In this document: piece by piece, positions 24,812 to 37,282 of the stretch
How positions within the stretch are numbered: position 1 is the first letter of the stretch
Layout of the letters: the number at the start of each line of letters is the position of its first letter
Assembly: GCF_000003815.2 (NCBI RefSeq)
Contig: NC_049990.1
Location: 11,992,046-12,056,045 of the forward strand
Direction of reading: 5' to 3'
Length of the DNA stretch: 64,000 nt
Source of the DNA: Branchiostoma floridae
Lineage: Eukaryota > Chordata > Leptocardii > Amphioxiformes > Branchiostomatidae
The notes under the pieces: generated by a model
Seen by the model: only the letters and a program-made list of their open reading frames with translations
What the model was told of the DNA's origin: nothing
The model's database searches: none
Made by a program: the position numbers and the translations under genes

Positions 24812-25621
24812 AGTACACGAGTTTGATACATAACTCCATTCATAGTATCAATATTAACGTAATTACATGGTAATAAGATAGTTGAACTTGTTTCAGACAA
24901 GGAGGGTTGGGTCCCTTGTATTCCCATTATTGCATAAACCTGAGTCTTGACATAAGATGTATTTCATTGTATTCATCTGTCCTCAAGAAACCTATATATC
25001 TCCAATATGAAGTTTCTACCATGAAGTGACCACAAAAGAACTATGTAATGTCTTTATTAATTATGCAAATATTAGGTATTAATTAGAATAACGCACATTT
25101 TGGTATATGCACCTGGCCAAGGGATATCTTCACCTCCAACATGACTGTTTTTTCTAGTATTTAGGAACTGATGCATTTACCCGTGTTTCTTAAGACTGGT
25201 ACTTTACCAGTGTTTGTGTAGCATTTAGCAACAGATATATCAACTTGCGCGTAGATAGTGTTTATAATGAGAAATTATTATTCACGTGTGTTTTTGTTAG
25301 TGCTTTGGAAAAGTTTCCAGCACAAGAAAGAAAACCCTGTGACAAATTGAAAACATATAGCTGACGTATTCCGTACCATAGACGGTGTTGATTTATACGT
25401 TCGCAGTAGCACTGTTTTTATGCCACCTCAGCTGCAAAAATTGTCTTTTTTCATTTCAATGTCATGTTTGCACCGAACAATATAGTATCGACTTTCGAGG
25501 TATGACATCTTACGGTACGGTAATAAGGTGCCATATAGGTATCAGGTAACACACCATATACGTTACTCCCCAGGTGCAGTATAGTACCAGGTAGCGCACC
25601 TGTAATATGTAGTAACCAGCT
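24812..25621. other. Interior of the composite element, no gene seen
   Basis: AT-rich DNA between the nested Tc1 and the right GC-rich array, with no recognisable frame. Confidence 0.4.
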
Positions 25622-25738
25622 GCTCTTGGGGGGGGGGGCGAAAACGCTAAAGGGGTGCGAAAACGCTAGTGATCTCGCCCCCCGGGGGGGCGAGATCGCT
25701 GGGGGGGGGGGGGGCGAGATCGCTGTCACACCGGTACA
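25622..25738. repeat. G-rich array of GGGGCGAGATCGCT units (right arm)
   Basis: G runs of 7-14 alternate with CGAGATCGCT and GCGAAAACGCTA, the reverse complement of the array at 23305-23480. It ends at GATCGCTGTCACACCGGTAC, the inverted form of the left array border. Confidence 0.85.
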
Positions 25739-26532
25739 GAAAATTCAGGTTCAGGTCCGGTTCAGGTCCAGAGGATTAGGGTCCATGTCCGGACCTGAAC
25801 CTGGACCTGATTCATTATGTGAAAACTTGTGAATGGACAATACTCAATACAATAGTCCATTTTGCTACAAAGACATCTGTTTTGTGTAGTATTTGACTCC
25901 CACTGGCGTTTTGAAAATCCTATAAGGCTAACTACCTGTGTACGATTGACTGTAAAAGTTGGTAAAATGACTATAGACTCTACTCTGCTTCGCTCTTGTT
26001 ATTTGCCTAGACCGGTAACCCCGAAACGTGTGAATGCCTGATCATATGATTAATTCATTTTCCAATCGGTCCAACATTATATTTTACAACATCTACTGAA
26101 TTTTTTCAGGTCCGGTTTTTCTGGACCGATCTAATGAGAAAATCCGGTTTTGTACCGGTACACCGGTAAACCTAGCCCTAGGTCTATTCCTTTCGCCTAT
26201 ATGTATGAAGATTGTTTTACGCGATCTCTTATGATGAGTGACCTATCATAAATGTTTCTCATTGATTATACAACTGAGATCCGCATTTGCATTAAAGATA
26301 TCAAAGTCGGATTAAGGTAGATGAATCCCTGCAATTGTCCAAATATGATTGATGTTCTTTTTTTTCAGACAATGGTGATACTGAGCAAACAAATGACATA
26401 CAGTAATAATAGCTCGCCATTTTGTACCACAATAAGATGCATCGAATACTACAGGTGAATACGTGAGCAATGTTTTGCTTTTTTGAAGGTAGATATCCTA
26501 TTACTAAGTAAAGCTACAGGCTATTTGGGCTG

Positions 26533-29500
26533 CTACTCAAAGTCAAACACCAGCCCTGTTCCCGCCATCCGTTCACGGTACTTCTGGTCAAACCTGGCGC
26601 TCTCCTCGGCCGAGAAGTGGTTCTTCCAATCTCCGACCATACCTTGGGTGACAGAAAGTGGAATGAAAATATTACGAGAACCCTCGGGTGGTGACTCTAT
26701 GACTTTAATCAGAAACAAACACTAGGAAACAAACATAGCGTGGTCGTATATCTTATGAAATGATTTTACAATACGTTTTACAATAGATTTATTTTTGAGA
26801 AAAGACATTTGTTTTGACGGGAAAAATGTAATGCAACATTTCCGAGGAAGTAGAATTTTCCTCCAAAACATCGATCATTTACCTTTCCTGACTACGTCCT
26901 TCCTCCATGTCAAACCAGACTCTGCCAATGTCTTCCTCATTGACTCCAAGCTGCAGCTGTTCAGGATAAGGGCCAGATGTTCATCGGTCAGGTCTTTCTC
27001 CAGGAAGGCTGCTATAGTCTTCACTGTCGAGAGAAAATCCTGAAAACAAGTATAAAATGTGATGATGGCTGTTTCTTCGTATCCGAATATGAATGGTAGG
27101 CAGACAAGGTTGATTAGACGACCAGTCTGCTTGGCCTGCACGTGACTTTTTAAGGTGAAGGAGGTTTGTGCACTCCCTTCTCCACCCTCTCGTCTACTGG
27201 CGCACTAAGTCCTACAGGGACAGAACTGTTTGCCACGTAAGACGGCCCCAGCAGATGCAGGTTTATTATTTGGAGTTTCCGTCTCCTAGGTGGACTTCCG
27301 ACCAAGGATGTAAGGGGTTCCTCCGATTGCGCAACTCGTGTGTCATGGCGGGTGCGTCATGCCCGAACATGCCCCTAAGGCTTGTCTCGGCCACAAAGCC
27401 CCGCCAAGGCCACTAGCCGCAGCTAGATACTCATTTACACCTGAGTTAAGTGAGGAAAGTCGTGTAAAGTGCCTTTCCCAAGGGCACAAGATCGGTGACA
27501 CAGCAGTCGGATTCGAACCCGCCACCTCTCGGTCTCGAGCCGAATCATGCTGCCACTGCGCCACGCGGCGCCACGCGGCCCCACTTACATAAAATGTACT
27601 GGTACTGACAAAAGATAGTCCTGATGATATTGATACCATTTCATATAATTCTTTTTTCACTCGATTCTCCCATAAATATATTACAAAATTATAAGTGTTC
27701 TTTACCTTTTTCATATCTTCGTACTTGACAAAGAGGAAGTGGGGGTCATCCCTCATTTGCCACCAGCCCAGCACGTGATCAAAGTAGTCACCAAAGGGCA
27801 CTGCAGTATTGACATGCATAATTACCTTACACGTTACCGGTAGCAAATCTGACACATGTATCAGCATAGTCATTTTCTAAGCTATCTATATAACGTCCTT
27901 GGCAAGAGCAGAATTTACTAGGGCTACAAATGACGCTCGTCAACCAGCTTTTGGCCCATACCAGGGTCATGCCAGGGCAAGTATGGAAGACGTGGTATAT
28001 TACATTGAATCTTTCACTAATACAGCTTAAATGACGAGAAACGGTGTCTTCCTAGCCGATGCAAACATATGAATGAAATCTGAAATGACTCATATGAAAG
28101 TGAGCCTGACTATTCGGCACATATATTTGAATTGCTGTGTGTTTATTTATCCCGCGTAAACTACTAGTATATCAGTTAAAGATCAAGGAGCATAACTTTG
28201 TGCACCATGGATTCTCCATTCTAATTAGTTTTCTTGGACGTTACTAACGGCTCAAAAGGTTATGGACATTTCTGCACACTATACAATAACTCTATATGCC
28301 GTTGATGAGATTCATTAGTCACATATGTAAACAGTTAATAGAATTTTTTATCAATCAGTGACTAGTTTTGACAGGTAAACACACGTCTCGCGAGAACTAG
28401 GTCACTCCGTGATCATGATGGACTGAAAGCCATCGAAAATTTGGTACCTGTCAAAACTAGTCACTGATTGATGAAAAATTCTATTAACTCTATATGCATA
28501 ACTTATCATGGCGCTCGATCTATAACTCACTTTTCCCCAGCAAGAAGTCCTTATTGTGCTGTTCCCAGGACTCTGGGGTCTTAAAAAGAGGATTCTTTTG
28601 GTGAAAGAAGTAGTATGAGACGCAGACATCCTTGGGGTTTCGCAGGACGACAATGGCTTTCACCTATGGTGTCGGGGTTATAGACAATTATTTTGTCGAT
28701 GGGTACTCCTGCTTTTTCTTGTTTATCTTGTTTTGCTTCCTCACAGATAATTTATCTTCCAGGAAGAAAAAAAATCGTGTATTTCTTAAGAGGTGAATCT
28801 GGTTATACAAAAAACAAGAACTTCTAGATTTTTTTCTTACATTATAAGAGAAAAGAAGAAGATTTTGCTTAAATCTATAGATTTTTTGTAGTGTCTCGTT
28901 TCGCTTGAATTTTATTCTACATTTTCTTCCTGCAAGAATATTGTTCTTTATATTAGAATTGTCCATAGGGTAAGCAAAATAAGAAAAATCATTTTTGGCA
29001 GTTAACTCAACATATGTACATTTGGCAATTATGTGCGTTTTGTCTGATACATTGCAAATCCTAAAGTAGTAAGGTGAATACGAAATAAAGAAAGAATGTT
29101 TGAGGTAACACAATATCTAGACTGAACTTGACCTTGTTGACTGGAGCTGACAACCATGGAGGTGCCATTTTGGATTGGAGATGAGTAAACATTAGACGAG
29201 GAGATTGAGTCTCACGCAGCTTGATGTAGTTGGGTTGTTCCTTGTCTGGAGGCCACATCTCAGGTGCTATAGGTGATGAGTTTTCTTTCCTTCCAAGAAT
29301 CTTATGCACAACTTCGAACATCCAGTTCATACCTTGGAGAAAATGCGGTCGCGGTTGATGATATGATGTTTTGTTTCGGACATCAATGTTCATAAATACT
29401 TAGACCAACTGCACCTCAGTTGCAAACATTTTCCATACTTGTAAAATATCAATTTATTCAAATAATTTATTTGAATAACTGAATGAATATTTTCTTAGTA

Positions 29501-29853
29501 AAACATATTGAATCGTCATTAATCATAGTGCTTCTTGAAGCATTCGTATAATCGTAAAATGCTGAGAGCTCAACTAAAAACTATAAATTGGATTCAAAAC
29601 CACATGCACAGGACCTTGTGAACACTTTTAACAATATACAATTATATACTTAATGCATCTAATCGATAAACCTTTTGCAGCAGCACCTACCACATTTAGG
29701 ATAGCTCACTATCACCACATCATCGTCACGTATCTCAAACGTCTTCATCGCTTCCAGGGTTTCCCTTGAATCTAGCGCTGCTGAGAACAATATTCCCTGG
29801 TGCTTCACGGAGGGAGGTGTCTTGGGCCGGGGGTGTTGTTGGGATGACGCCAT
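26533..29853 (-). CDS. Cytosolic sulfotransferase (SULT family), gene B
   Basis: Exons 29691-29853, 29133-29332, 28531-28663, 27706-27800, 26883-27039 and 26533-26642 join to 858 nt, 285 residues, phases 1,0,1,0,1. The PAPS loop reads SYPKCGMNW, with Cys for the usual Ser and Met for Thr, and both positions contact the cofactor in this family. Catalytic His sits in PRLMFTHL, followed by LRNPKDVCVS, GDYFDHVLGWW and GMVGDWKNHF; the end is LVFDFE. The acceptor-loop part of exon 2 (EMWPPDKEQPNYIKL) differs from neighbours, suggesting a different substrate. The frame is open, but the changed PAPS loop could reduce activity. The intron between exons 4 and 5 holds a tRNA-derived SINE (27061-27588), and the intron between exons 3 and 4 a 42-bp-arm hairpin. 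The start MASSQQHPRP lies behind a conserved 5' flank. Confidence 0.9.
27061..27588 (-). mobile_element. tRNA-derived SINE in gene B intron 4
   Basis: Read on the minus strand, the head carries an A-box-like TGGCGCAGTGGC and a B box GGTTCGAATCC, about the distance apart seen in a tRNA. A body follows containing TTGTGCCCTTGGGAAAGGCA, a segment common in invertebrate SINEs (from memory). Perfect 9-bp duplications ATAAAATGT flank it (27052-27060 and 27589-27597). The homologous intron in the other SULT genes lacks it. Its tail end reads CATCATC. Confidence 0.88.
28334..28488. repeat. Hairpin with 42-bp arms in gene B intron 3
   Basis: The arm 28334-28375 starting GTTAATAGAATTTTTTATC is the near-exact inverse of 28447-28488, ending AAAAATTCTATTAAC, across a 71-base loop. 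It could be a small foldback element. Confidence 0.85.
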
Positions 29854-30198
29854 ACTGATAACAGTAACACCAAAAAGATAAACGTGAATCTCACTGGCCA
29901 TACCATTGTATATTGGCTAAAATATATACGGGAATATATAAGCGGATTGAATGAATCACTAGGAAATGAGCTTAAGGCAATATTATGTATACAATTATAT
30001 AAAGGAGAGCATATTTTTGTGAAAGACCATGTTACAACCATTACTAGTAACCATTTCACAAGTAGTACAAGATTTGTTCCCAGCCAATTATGAATTAGTT
30101 AGGTTTATTCTGGTTAAATAAAGAGCTATGGAATGCTTTCGCACCTACTCCCAACCTCTGCCAGCTATTCTGACCGATTCCCTCTCGACTGTTTAATC
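29854..30198. promoter_or_regulatory. 5' flank of SULT gene B (presumed promoter region)
   Basis: The flank carries AACACCAAAAAGATAAACGTG just before the start codon, as in A and C. No core promoter motif is convincing; the role is inferred from position. Confidence 0.3.
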
Positions 30199-30524
30199 TA
30201 AGGGCACAACCCACCGTACGTGCAATTTGTCCGCACGTGCAATTTGGGAGGCCCCGTCCGCCACGTATTTCTGAAAACGTAGGGAACGACTGGCAAGAGC
30301 AGGGAGGGAGTACGTCAACACGGCAACACAAAGTTTTGCTTGCACGTCAAGTTCTACGCTTGTCTGCGTGCTCCAAAATCCGTCAGATTCCCTACGAGTT
30401 CGTACGGAGGCCACAGTGTGTACGGAGGCGGTTACAACTTACCACTTACGGATCCCAAAAGATTGCCCACGTTTTGGCAAGTAGACAGCGCACGTAATTG
30501 CACGTACGGCGGGTTGTGCCCTTA
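30199..30524. mobile_element. MITE with TAAGGGCACAACCC termini
   Basis: The left end TAAGGGCACAACCCACCGTA and the right end TACGGCGGGTTGTGCCCTTA are inverted with one or two mismatches. Pairing continues through CGTGCAATT. It is 326 bp with no coding capacity; the target duplication is unclear. Confidence 0.85.
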
Positions 30525-30934
30525 GCTTAGCTTAGTACTCTATAACGATTTTTGAATAGTGGTCCATTTCATTTTTGATAAGAATGATTCACACGATAAG
30601 ATAAAATGATGCAATTTTCATCAATTAAACAAAATAAAAGTCAAATGATGGATCGAATTGGGGTCAAAGTAAATTCAGTAAGGTTCCTAACTTTCTTCTG
30701 GGTTTATAGTTGCGTGAAGGTCATGTGAAGGCCGTGACCGGCGGGGGTGGTCGACACACGTTCTGGTAATAGTTGCCTCGGTTTGGAATAAGTTAGAAGG
30801 GATTCGTCCAAGGCCGTGTAGTGAGTCATAGGTATGGTAAGAATTGGTTTGGCAGCAGTAGTGGCGTCGTCATCGGGAGTCAAGTGTTGTTCCTTCGGGA
30901 GAAGGCACATAAGAAAGCGAGTACTTTCAGAACA

Positions 30935-31165
30935 GATATGCCTTCACATAAATGTGAACACACATAAAATCAATACAACGTACCCTAAAGTTGATGAAGT
31001 CTACTACACAGTGTATTTTGTCGTCAAGGTCCGCCATATTTTCATAGCATGCTGCAGCAGAGGTCGGTAACGTAATCCCCTGGTTGTGTCATACACTAGT
31101 AACGTTACCGAAATATGACACCAAAATGGACGACCACAACAACAAAACCGGGAAGGGGTGGGCCA
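30935..31165. repeat. Upstream block shared with gene A, copy 2
   Basis: Homologous to 20985-21230 (shared CACTAGTAACGTTACCG and AACCGGGAAGGGGTGGG), here about 1.1 kb upstream of gene B. Confidence 0.75.
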
Positions 31166-31485
31166 AAGGGCATAAGGAGGAAAGACATTTATACCAGATA
31201 TGATTGATAGGGTGATTTACACAATGTGCGATGAAATTAACTTTAGTTAAAGTTGCTTTCTTTAACGAAACGGCGTCCCGAGCACAACTGAGCGGACCCG
31301 AAAGCGGCTCGCTCTTTTACGTGGCACTATGTTCGAAAGAGTATGTATAGAGTATAGATTACTGATATATATAGAACAGCTTTTCCTTCGGAAGACAGCT
31401 TCGTCAATCGCGTATCGTATGGCAAGCGCTTTCTTTAAAGGATACACTGTGATGACAAAACATTAACATCGACTATCATAATTCT

Positions 31486-31665
31486 ACCAGGTGCCATGAT
31501 ACCGCCACCTTAATAAACGTTAGTATAGACTCCTTCCCAAGATTGTCTTGAACACCTAATGTTAAATATCCTAAATGTTATACAATTCAGATATTTAGGT
31601 GTTGAAGACAATCTTTAGAAGGTCTCTATAACAAAATTGTTTTGAGGTGGCGGCACCTGGTGGAA
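31486..31665. repeat. Foldback element with CCAGGTGCC ends
   Basis: ACCAGGTGCCATGATACCG near 31487 pairs with GGTGGCGGCACCTGG near 31650, and AAGATTGTCTTGAACACCTA pairs with TTTAGGTGTTGAAGACAATC. Most of the 180 bases can fold. It is non-coding, probably a MITE. Confidence 0.75.
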
Positions 31666-31799
31666 TGATGCGAATGTATGTTATATGATTTACCGAAATT
31701 GTCGGCTTTATTGAGTACTTGAACAATAACACAACATGCTGAGGAAATGGAAAAACTCGACACAGTTTTAATATATAATCCATCCCCGCAGCCATAAGC

Positions 31800-31827
31800 C
31801 AAACCTGGTCAAACCTGGCGCTCTCGC
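31800..31827 (-). pseudogene. Tiny SULT exon-6 fragment
   Basis: GGTCAAACCTGGCGCTCTC matches exon 6 of the SULT genes exactly, but the flanks do not. It lies 0.3 kb downstream of gene C, between two copies of CCATCCCCGCAG. Confidence 0.5.
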
Positions 31828-32114
31828 TCTTTAATATATAAGCCATCCCCGCAGGGGGGGGGGGGGGTACGTATCTATAGACGTTATAAGCTTTCCATCA
31901 TAAAACACATTTAGCAGTGGAAAAGTATGTGTTCATAATGAACACTGTGTAATTTTTCAGACATTGGTGATTAACGACATATTTTCAGATCTAATCGCTC
32001 CAACCTTTCACCACTATAAAATGCAACAAAATACAGGTGAATACTTGAGCAATGCTTTGCTTTTTTGAAATTAGTTACCCTATTTCTAAGTAAAGTTACA
32101 GGCTATTTGGCCCG

Positions 32115-34481
32115 CTACTCAAAGTCAAACTCCAGCCCTGTTCCCGCCATCCGTTCACGGTACTTCTGGTCAAACCTGGCGCTCTCCTCGGCCGAGAAGT
32201 GGTTCTTCCAATCCCCGACCATACCTTGGGTGACAGAAAGTCGAAAAGACCCTTTGTGACATCTACCAGAAACAAACACTGGGCAACTAACTCAGTGTAG
32301 TCGTATATTCGATTGAATGGTTTTACAATACTTTTCGAATTATCTTTCATGATCCCTTCGCATTCTTTCACAGCGTTAGTAGTATGAAATAAGTTTAGAC
32401 ATTAGGTCAGACATTCAGGTAGTAAGATACGCCAAAAAGCAGTTACTCAAGCAACTCACCATGATTTGAGTAACTGCTTTTTCACGCAAGTTTTCATTAT
32501 TCAGAAAAAACTTTTTTCATACATTCATTTTGACGGAAAACATGAGTAATGCAACGTTTCCGAGCAAGCAGAATTTTCCTCCCAAAACTTTGATCTTTTA
32601 CCTTTCCTTACTACGTCCTTTCTCCATGTACCTGACTCTGCCAACGTCTTCCTCATTGACTCCAAGCTGCAGCTGTTCAGGATAAGGGCCAGATGTTCAT
32701 CGGTCAGTTCTTTCTCCAGGAAGGCTGCTATGGTCTTCACTGACGAGTGAAAATTCTGAAAACAAGTACAAAATTAATGTACTGGTACTGGCGAAAGATA
32801 GTCCTGCAGATTTTGAAACTATTCTATATCATTCTTTTTTTCATTTCATTCTACTATAGATATGTTAGAATATCATACACATTAACCTTTTTCATATCTT
32901 CGTACTTGACAAAGAGAAAGTGGGGATCATCCTTCATTTGCCACCAGCCCAGCACGTGATCAAAGTAGTCACCAAAGGGCACTGAAATGAAACAGTTTTG
33001 ACATGCATAACTACCTTACACGTTGCATGAAACAGAATCTGATGCTTGTATCAGCAAATCCCCTTCCAAGCTATTGCATAATTCATTCGCATTCAAAATG
33101 GCACCTGTCAATTAAGTATTGGTTTATGTCATCAATACTGTGACAGGTACCAGATTTATACCAGCATACAAATGGCGTTTGTAGGTATACAATTAATGAA
33201 TATTTCACTCACAAACGCTACATGTAAATAATGAGATATGGTGCTTCCTAGCCGCGGGGAATTTATGAATGAAATAAAATATGATCTATTTTATGATAAT
33301 GATTGTCTGGAAGTTTCTAACTGCACTGTAACATATATATTGGAGTAACATGGACTGATTTATGTCTTTATTCCGCTATACTAGTACTATGTAAGTCATT
33401 ATGGAAGCAGCGTGACTTCAGACACCATGCATTATGCATGCTTTACATTTTTATTAGTTTTCTTTAACGATACTGTCTATGTATTTCCACACACTATGCA
33501 ATCGCTCGATCAAAAACTCACTTTTTCCTGCCAAGAAGTCCTTATTGCGCACAGCCCAAGATTCTGGAGTCTTATGAATGGGACTTTTTTGGTGGAAGTA
33601 GTAGGATGACACACAGACATCCTTGGGGTTACGCAGGATGACAATGGCTTTTACCTGTGATATCATCATTAGAAACAAAAGTTAACATTGTTTCAATGTG
33701 TGATTTTAAAGTATTAACCTCTTGGGGGGTCTTGTGTTTTATTTGCTTTAGTAAAAAGATATGGTAGGGTCACAATGTTGTAAGTGGAATACAAAATAAG
33801 GAAAGAATCCGATTTAACACAATTTCTAGACTGACTTACCTTGTTAACTGGGGCTGTCAATCCTGGAGGTGCCATTTGATGTTGGAGATGGGTTATCATT
33901 AGCCGAGGAGATGGAGTCTCTAGCAGCTGGATGTAGCTGGGTTGTTGCTTTTCCGGAGGCCAAAACTCAGGTCCTATTGGCAATGAGTTTTCCTCAATCT
34001 TTCCACCAAGAATCTTACGCACAACTTCAAACATCCAGTTTATACCTTGGAAAAAATAAGGCAGTTGGTGTTGTTTCTGTCAACATAATAAATGTTCAGA
34101 CCAACTGTGCCTCAATTGCGTAATTAGAAACATAGTGCTTGCTGCAGCATCCGTAGAAGGGACAAACGCTCATAGCCAAGCATTTCAGTATCTCAACTAA
34201 AAACTAAGAAATGTTACATGAACCAAATTTGAATCTTCAAAGCCCGGAGATATTACTTTTAAAATCTATGTCATGTACTCAATGGGGCTAATTGACACCC
34301 CTTTGCAGCAGCACCTACCGCTTTTGGGATAGCTCACTATCACCACATCATCGTCACGTATCTCAAACGTCTTCATGGCATCCAGGCTTTCCTCTTGAAC
34401 TATCGCTGTTGGGAACCTTATTCCCTGGTACTCCGCGTAGGGAGGTACTTTGGACAGGGAGTGTTGTTGAGATGACGCCAT
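32115..34481 (-). CDS. Cytosolic sulfotransferase (SULT family), gene C
   Basis: Exons 34319-34481, 33840-34045, 33522-33654, 32887-32981, 32602-32755 and 32115-32224 join to 861 nt, 286 residues, phases 1,0,1,0,1. Motifs are SYPKSGINW, catalytic His in PRLMITHL, LRNPKDVCVSSYYF, GDYFDHVLGWW, VKYEDMKK and GMVGDWKNHF, and the end is LEFDFE. Residue changes specific to C are Ile for Thr in the PAPS loop and Leu for Arg in IQLLETPSP; exon 2 is two codons longer than in most copies because of KIEENSLP in the acceptor loop. Splice borders are GT-AG throughout. The start MASSQQHSLS groups it with A and B. It is probably functional, but the substrate is unknown. Confidence 0.92.
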
Positions 34482-36292
34482 GCTGAATACAGTAACACCG
34501 AAAAGATAAACATTATTCTCATCGCCGAAACGGTTGTAGTCTGACTAAAAGATGTTCGAGCATGAAAATAATCACCAGAAAATATGCTATGTATAGATGT
34601 AGATGAGAGCATATTTTTGGAAACTGGTTAGCTTCTGTCACAAATTTAGGATCATATCATAAACTTGTCCCGAAAACTACGTACCCAGCCGGGTTGGACA
34701 AGTCTGACCAATTTAGCTATAGGCCACGCCTAGCCATTTATAACGGCCATGTCACAACCATTTCAAAATAGCTAGAACATGATTTATTCCCAAACAATCC
34801 CCGAATGAGCTTGATTACTAACGTTACGAAGTCATATACGTACTGTATTCAAATGGACATAATCAGCGATTTTCAAAAGTGGCGATCCACACGATATGAT
34901 AATGACCGTGATAGCAACTAGGGGTCAAAGTTAGCTCCACTCCTGAAAATGTTTAGCACATACTAGTATTCGATGTTCAAGATCGCGTACACGTTTTATG
35001 GTTCTCCTCTGTTTATTGTTGCGTGCAGATTATTGTGAAGGTCGTGATCGAGGTGGTTGGCACATGGTCTGGAAGTATATTTGGTTGAGAATAAGTTAGG
35101 AGAGATTCGTCAAGGGGTCTGAAATGAGTCACAGGAAGGTTTGAGAGTTGTCGTTGAGTAGTTAAGAGTTCAAAATGACACAAGACGTTCCTTGGGAGAC
35201 GGTCATAAGAAACCAACTGCATTTAGAGCCAATATGCCGTCAGAAAAAAATGCCCATATTGCATGAAAAGCGCCCAATGCCGCTCTCAAAAGATTGTTAT
35301 AGTATGACTGACCTATTTTAAAGCCGCGGGCTTTGAATACTTGACAAGAAATGTGCTAATTATAGAATATAAACTCACCCAGCTTGTAGGTTACACCTAC
35401 ACACACACGCGTGACGTATGCAAAGGTCATACTTCCCGAAACTTGTTTATCCAGGTGTGACTTTGAACCCTGGGTCGCATAGCCAAGGCTCCAGCAAGCA
35501 ATGTGTAAAAACAAATCTATCTATTTTTACGTACTAGCTAGGGAAACAAGCCCATGCATGGCCATTGACGCCCACCTACTTCACGTCAAGGTAATAGAAA
35601 TGATATTGTACTCGGTGGCAGTCCTTTTATTTAAATTATAAGTCACTCACGGTGAATGACCGGGGTGATCCTTCCGGATTGTTATTTTTACCTCCGCCAA
35701 AAAGATTATGTTTTGGGTAGCGTTTGTATATATATGTACGTAGAAGACTAGCATAACTCGAGAACGCCTGGATGGATTGTATTGATACTTGGGTATAATG
35801 TGGGTAGGTCTTGATGAGACCTGGAAACGATTAGATTTTAGCCCCCCTAGCGGCCTGTTACGGTGATGCATCGGAACTTCTGGGTTTGTATTTCGAGTTC
35901 TAGACATGCTGCGGCAGTGAATTTTGAGTGGTAGACAGCCCTTGATGCTGGGAGTAAGTGTCCCCTGGCGACTTGTTTTGGAACTGCAGGTCAGGTTTAG
36001 TGTGAGAATTTGAAAGGAAATAACTCAAGAAAGGGTTGACGGATTGTCATGTTTTTTATATGTAGATAGCTTAAGTGATGCCTCCTATAATGTCATGATA
36101 AACATGCAAATTGAATCTAATTTGCATAATTAATTAGGAAATCGTCTAAACACACTCGATTCAATTATAGGACCATTGGAACATGTGACATTTGTAACTG
36201 AGAAAGAAAAGATTAATGATATATATTATGCAAAAAAGACCTAATTTGCATAATTTATGCGAAAATACTAAAATGTCATTTGGGTAAATGAC
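34482..36292. other. Spacer upstream of gene C
   Basis: No coding exon is seen. The stretch near 35420-35510 (GTTTATCCAGGTGTGACTTTG and following) is a distant relative of the block repeated upstream of D-H. The rest is unrecognised AT-rich DNA. Confidence 0.45.
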
Positions 36293-36469
36293 TAATCTCC
36301 AAGCAGATCCTACAATGGAATAAGATGTAATGTACCAAACTGACCAATGAGTGTAGTCAGTCAGAAGGTGTCCATTTGCCATGTAGCGAAACACACTCCT
36401 AGGCCGCCTTCACTCCTCTGGCAGCTTTTGATACTATCTTATGCTACCGTAGGATCTGCTTGGAGATCA
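36293..36469. mobile_element. Mutator-like non-autonomous element, copy 2
   Basis: 177 bp with ends TAATCTCCAAGCAGATCCTA and TAGGATCTGCTTGGAGATCA. It is flanked by a perfect 9-bp duplication GTAAATGAC (36284-36292 and 36470-36478). Same family as 17459 and 41070. Confidence 0.92.
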
Positions 36470-36609
36470 GTAAATGACGGGAACTTCTTACTTGTAGCAT
36501 TTGGAAGTTATGTACAGGTAATCATCGTTTAACATAAAAATGCGATAAAGCCCTTCTTTCGTAACATAGGTTGTGTACGTCTGTTGTTTGGTGGAGGAGA
36601 TAATCAAGT

Positions 36610-36652
36610 TATATATATATATTATCTGTATGTATATATGTGTGTGTGTGTA
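36610..36652. repeat. TA/TG microsatellite
   Basis: An AT-alternating run followed by GTATATATGTGTGTGTGTG. Confidence 0.9.
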
Positions 36653-37282
36653 ATTTATGTAAATGAGAACCTTATTTGCATGATTAATGACAAATACAAT
36701 TAATACAACAGTATGGTCACTTATGCAATAGGAAGATTTAGGTATCTAATAGATGTACCAAGGTTTCAATCATACAACACATGAGACACGCAGTAGAATC
36801 CAAAAGGTATTAATGAGGACTTAGTTTCCTTCAATATTTAGTCTTCTTCAATATTTTCAATCAAAATCCGAATACGTTGAATACTTAAGTCCAAATTTGA
36901 CAATGGTAATACTTAGCAAACAAACGATATATTTTCAGAACGCAGAGTTTGCCATTCTGCACTACCATGAAAAGCACTAAACCATCTTTTTGTTTTCAAT
37001 CATTCTTTATTACTTTTTGCAAAACAAACAACAAAAAGAAAGCATGGCAGCTACAGATACGTTAAACAAAGCACATGTAAAACCACAAAATAAAAGCAAA
37101 AACCAGTAACAACAGTTAACGTTAGTCCTAAACCCCTTTGCCCATATTTATTCGACAATATCACTATACATTTGTTTAAGATATGGTGCTGACAGCACTA
37201 AACCATCTTAGTGCTTGAGCAATGTTTTGTTTTTTGTAGCAGTTATCCTATTTCTAAGTAACGTTACAGGCTATTTAGGCCG

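Larger units (their letters stand above)
23290..26180. mobile_element. Probable hAT-like composite element carrying a nested Tc1
   Basis: The left end TAGGGGTGGGTACCGGTGT resembles the inverted right end (TAGGGCTAGGTTTACCGGTG read from the right). Flanking octamers GTTCTATC and GGTCTATT match at 6 of 8 positions. Just inside are inverted arrays of CGATCTCGCCCC-type repeats (23305-23480 and 25622-25735) with exact ACCGGTGTGACAGCGATCTC borders. An alternative reading is a smaller element from 23300 to 25738. No hAT transposase is visible; the centre is filled by the Tc1-like element. Confidence 0.5.

Noticed and set aside
27520-27588. tRNA gene on the minus strand
   Set aside because: Only the A and B boxes are kept. 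The arms do not fold into a full cloverleaf by eye, and the segment is the head of a SINE with target duplications.
28688-29113. 141-residue minus-strand open frame in gene B intron 2
   Set aside because: Low-complexity Lys/Asn/Phe-rich translation of AT-rich intron DNA between two well-defined SULT exons.
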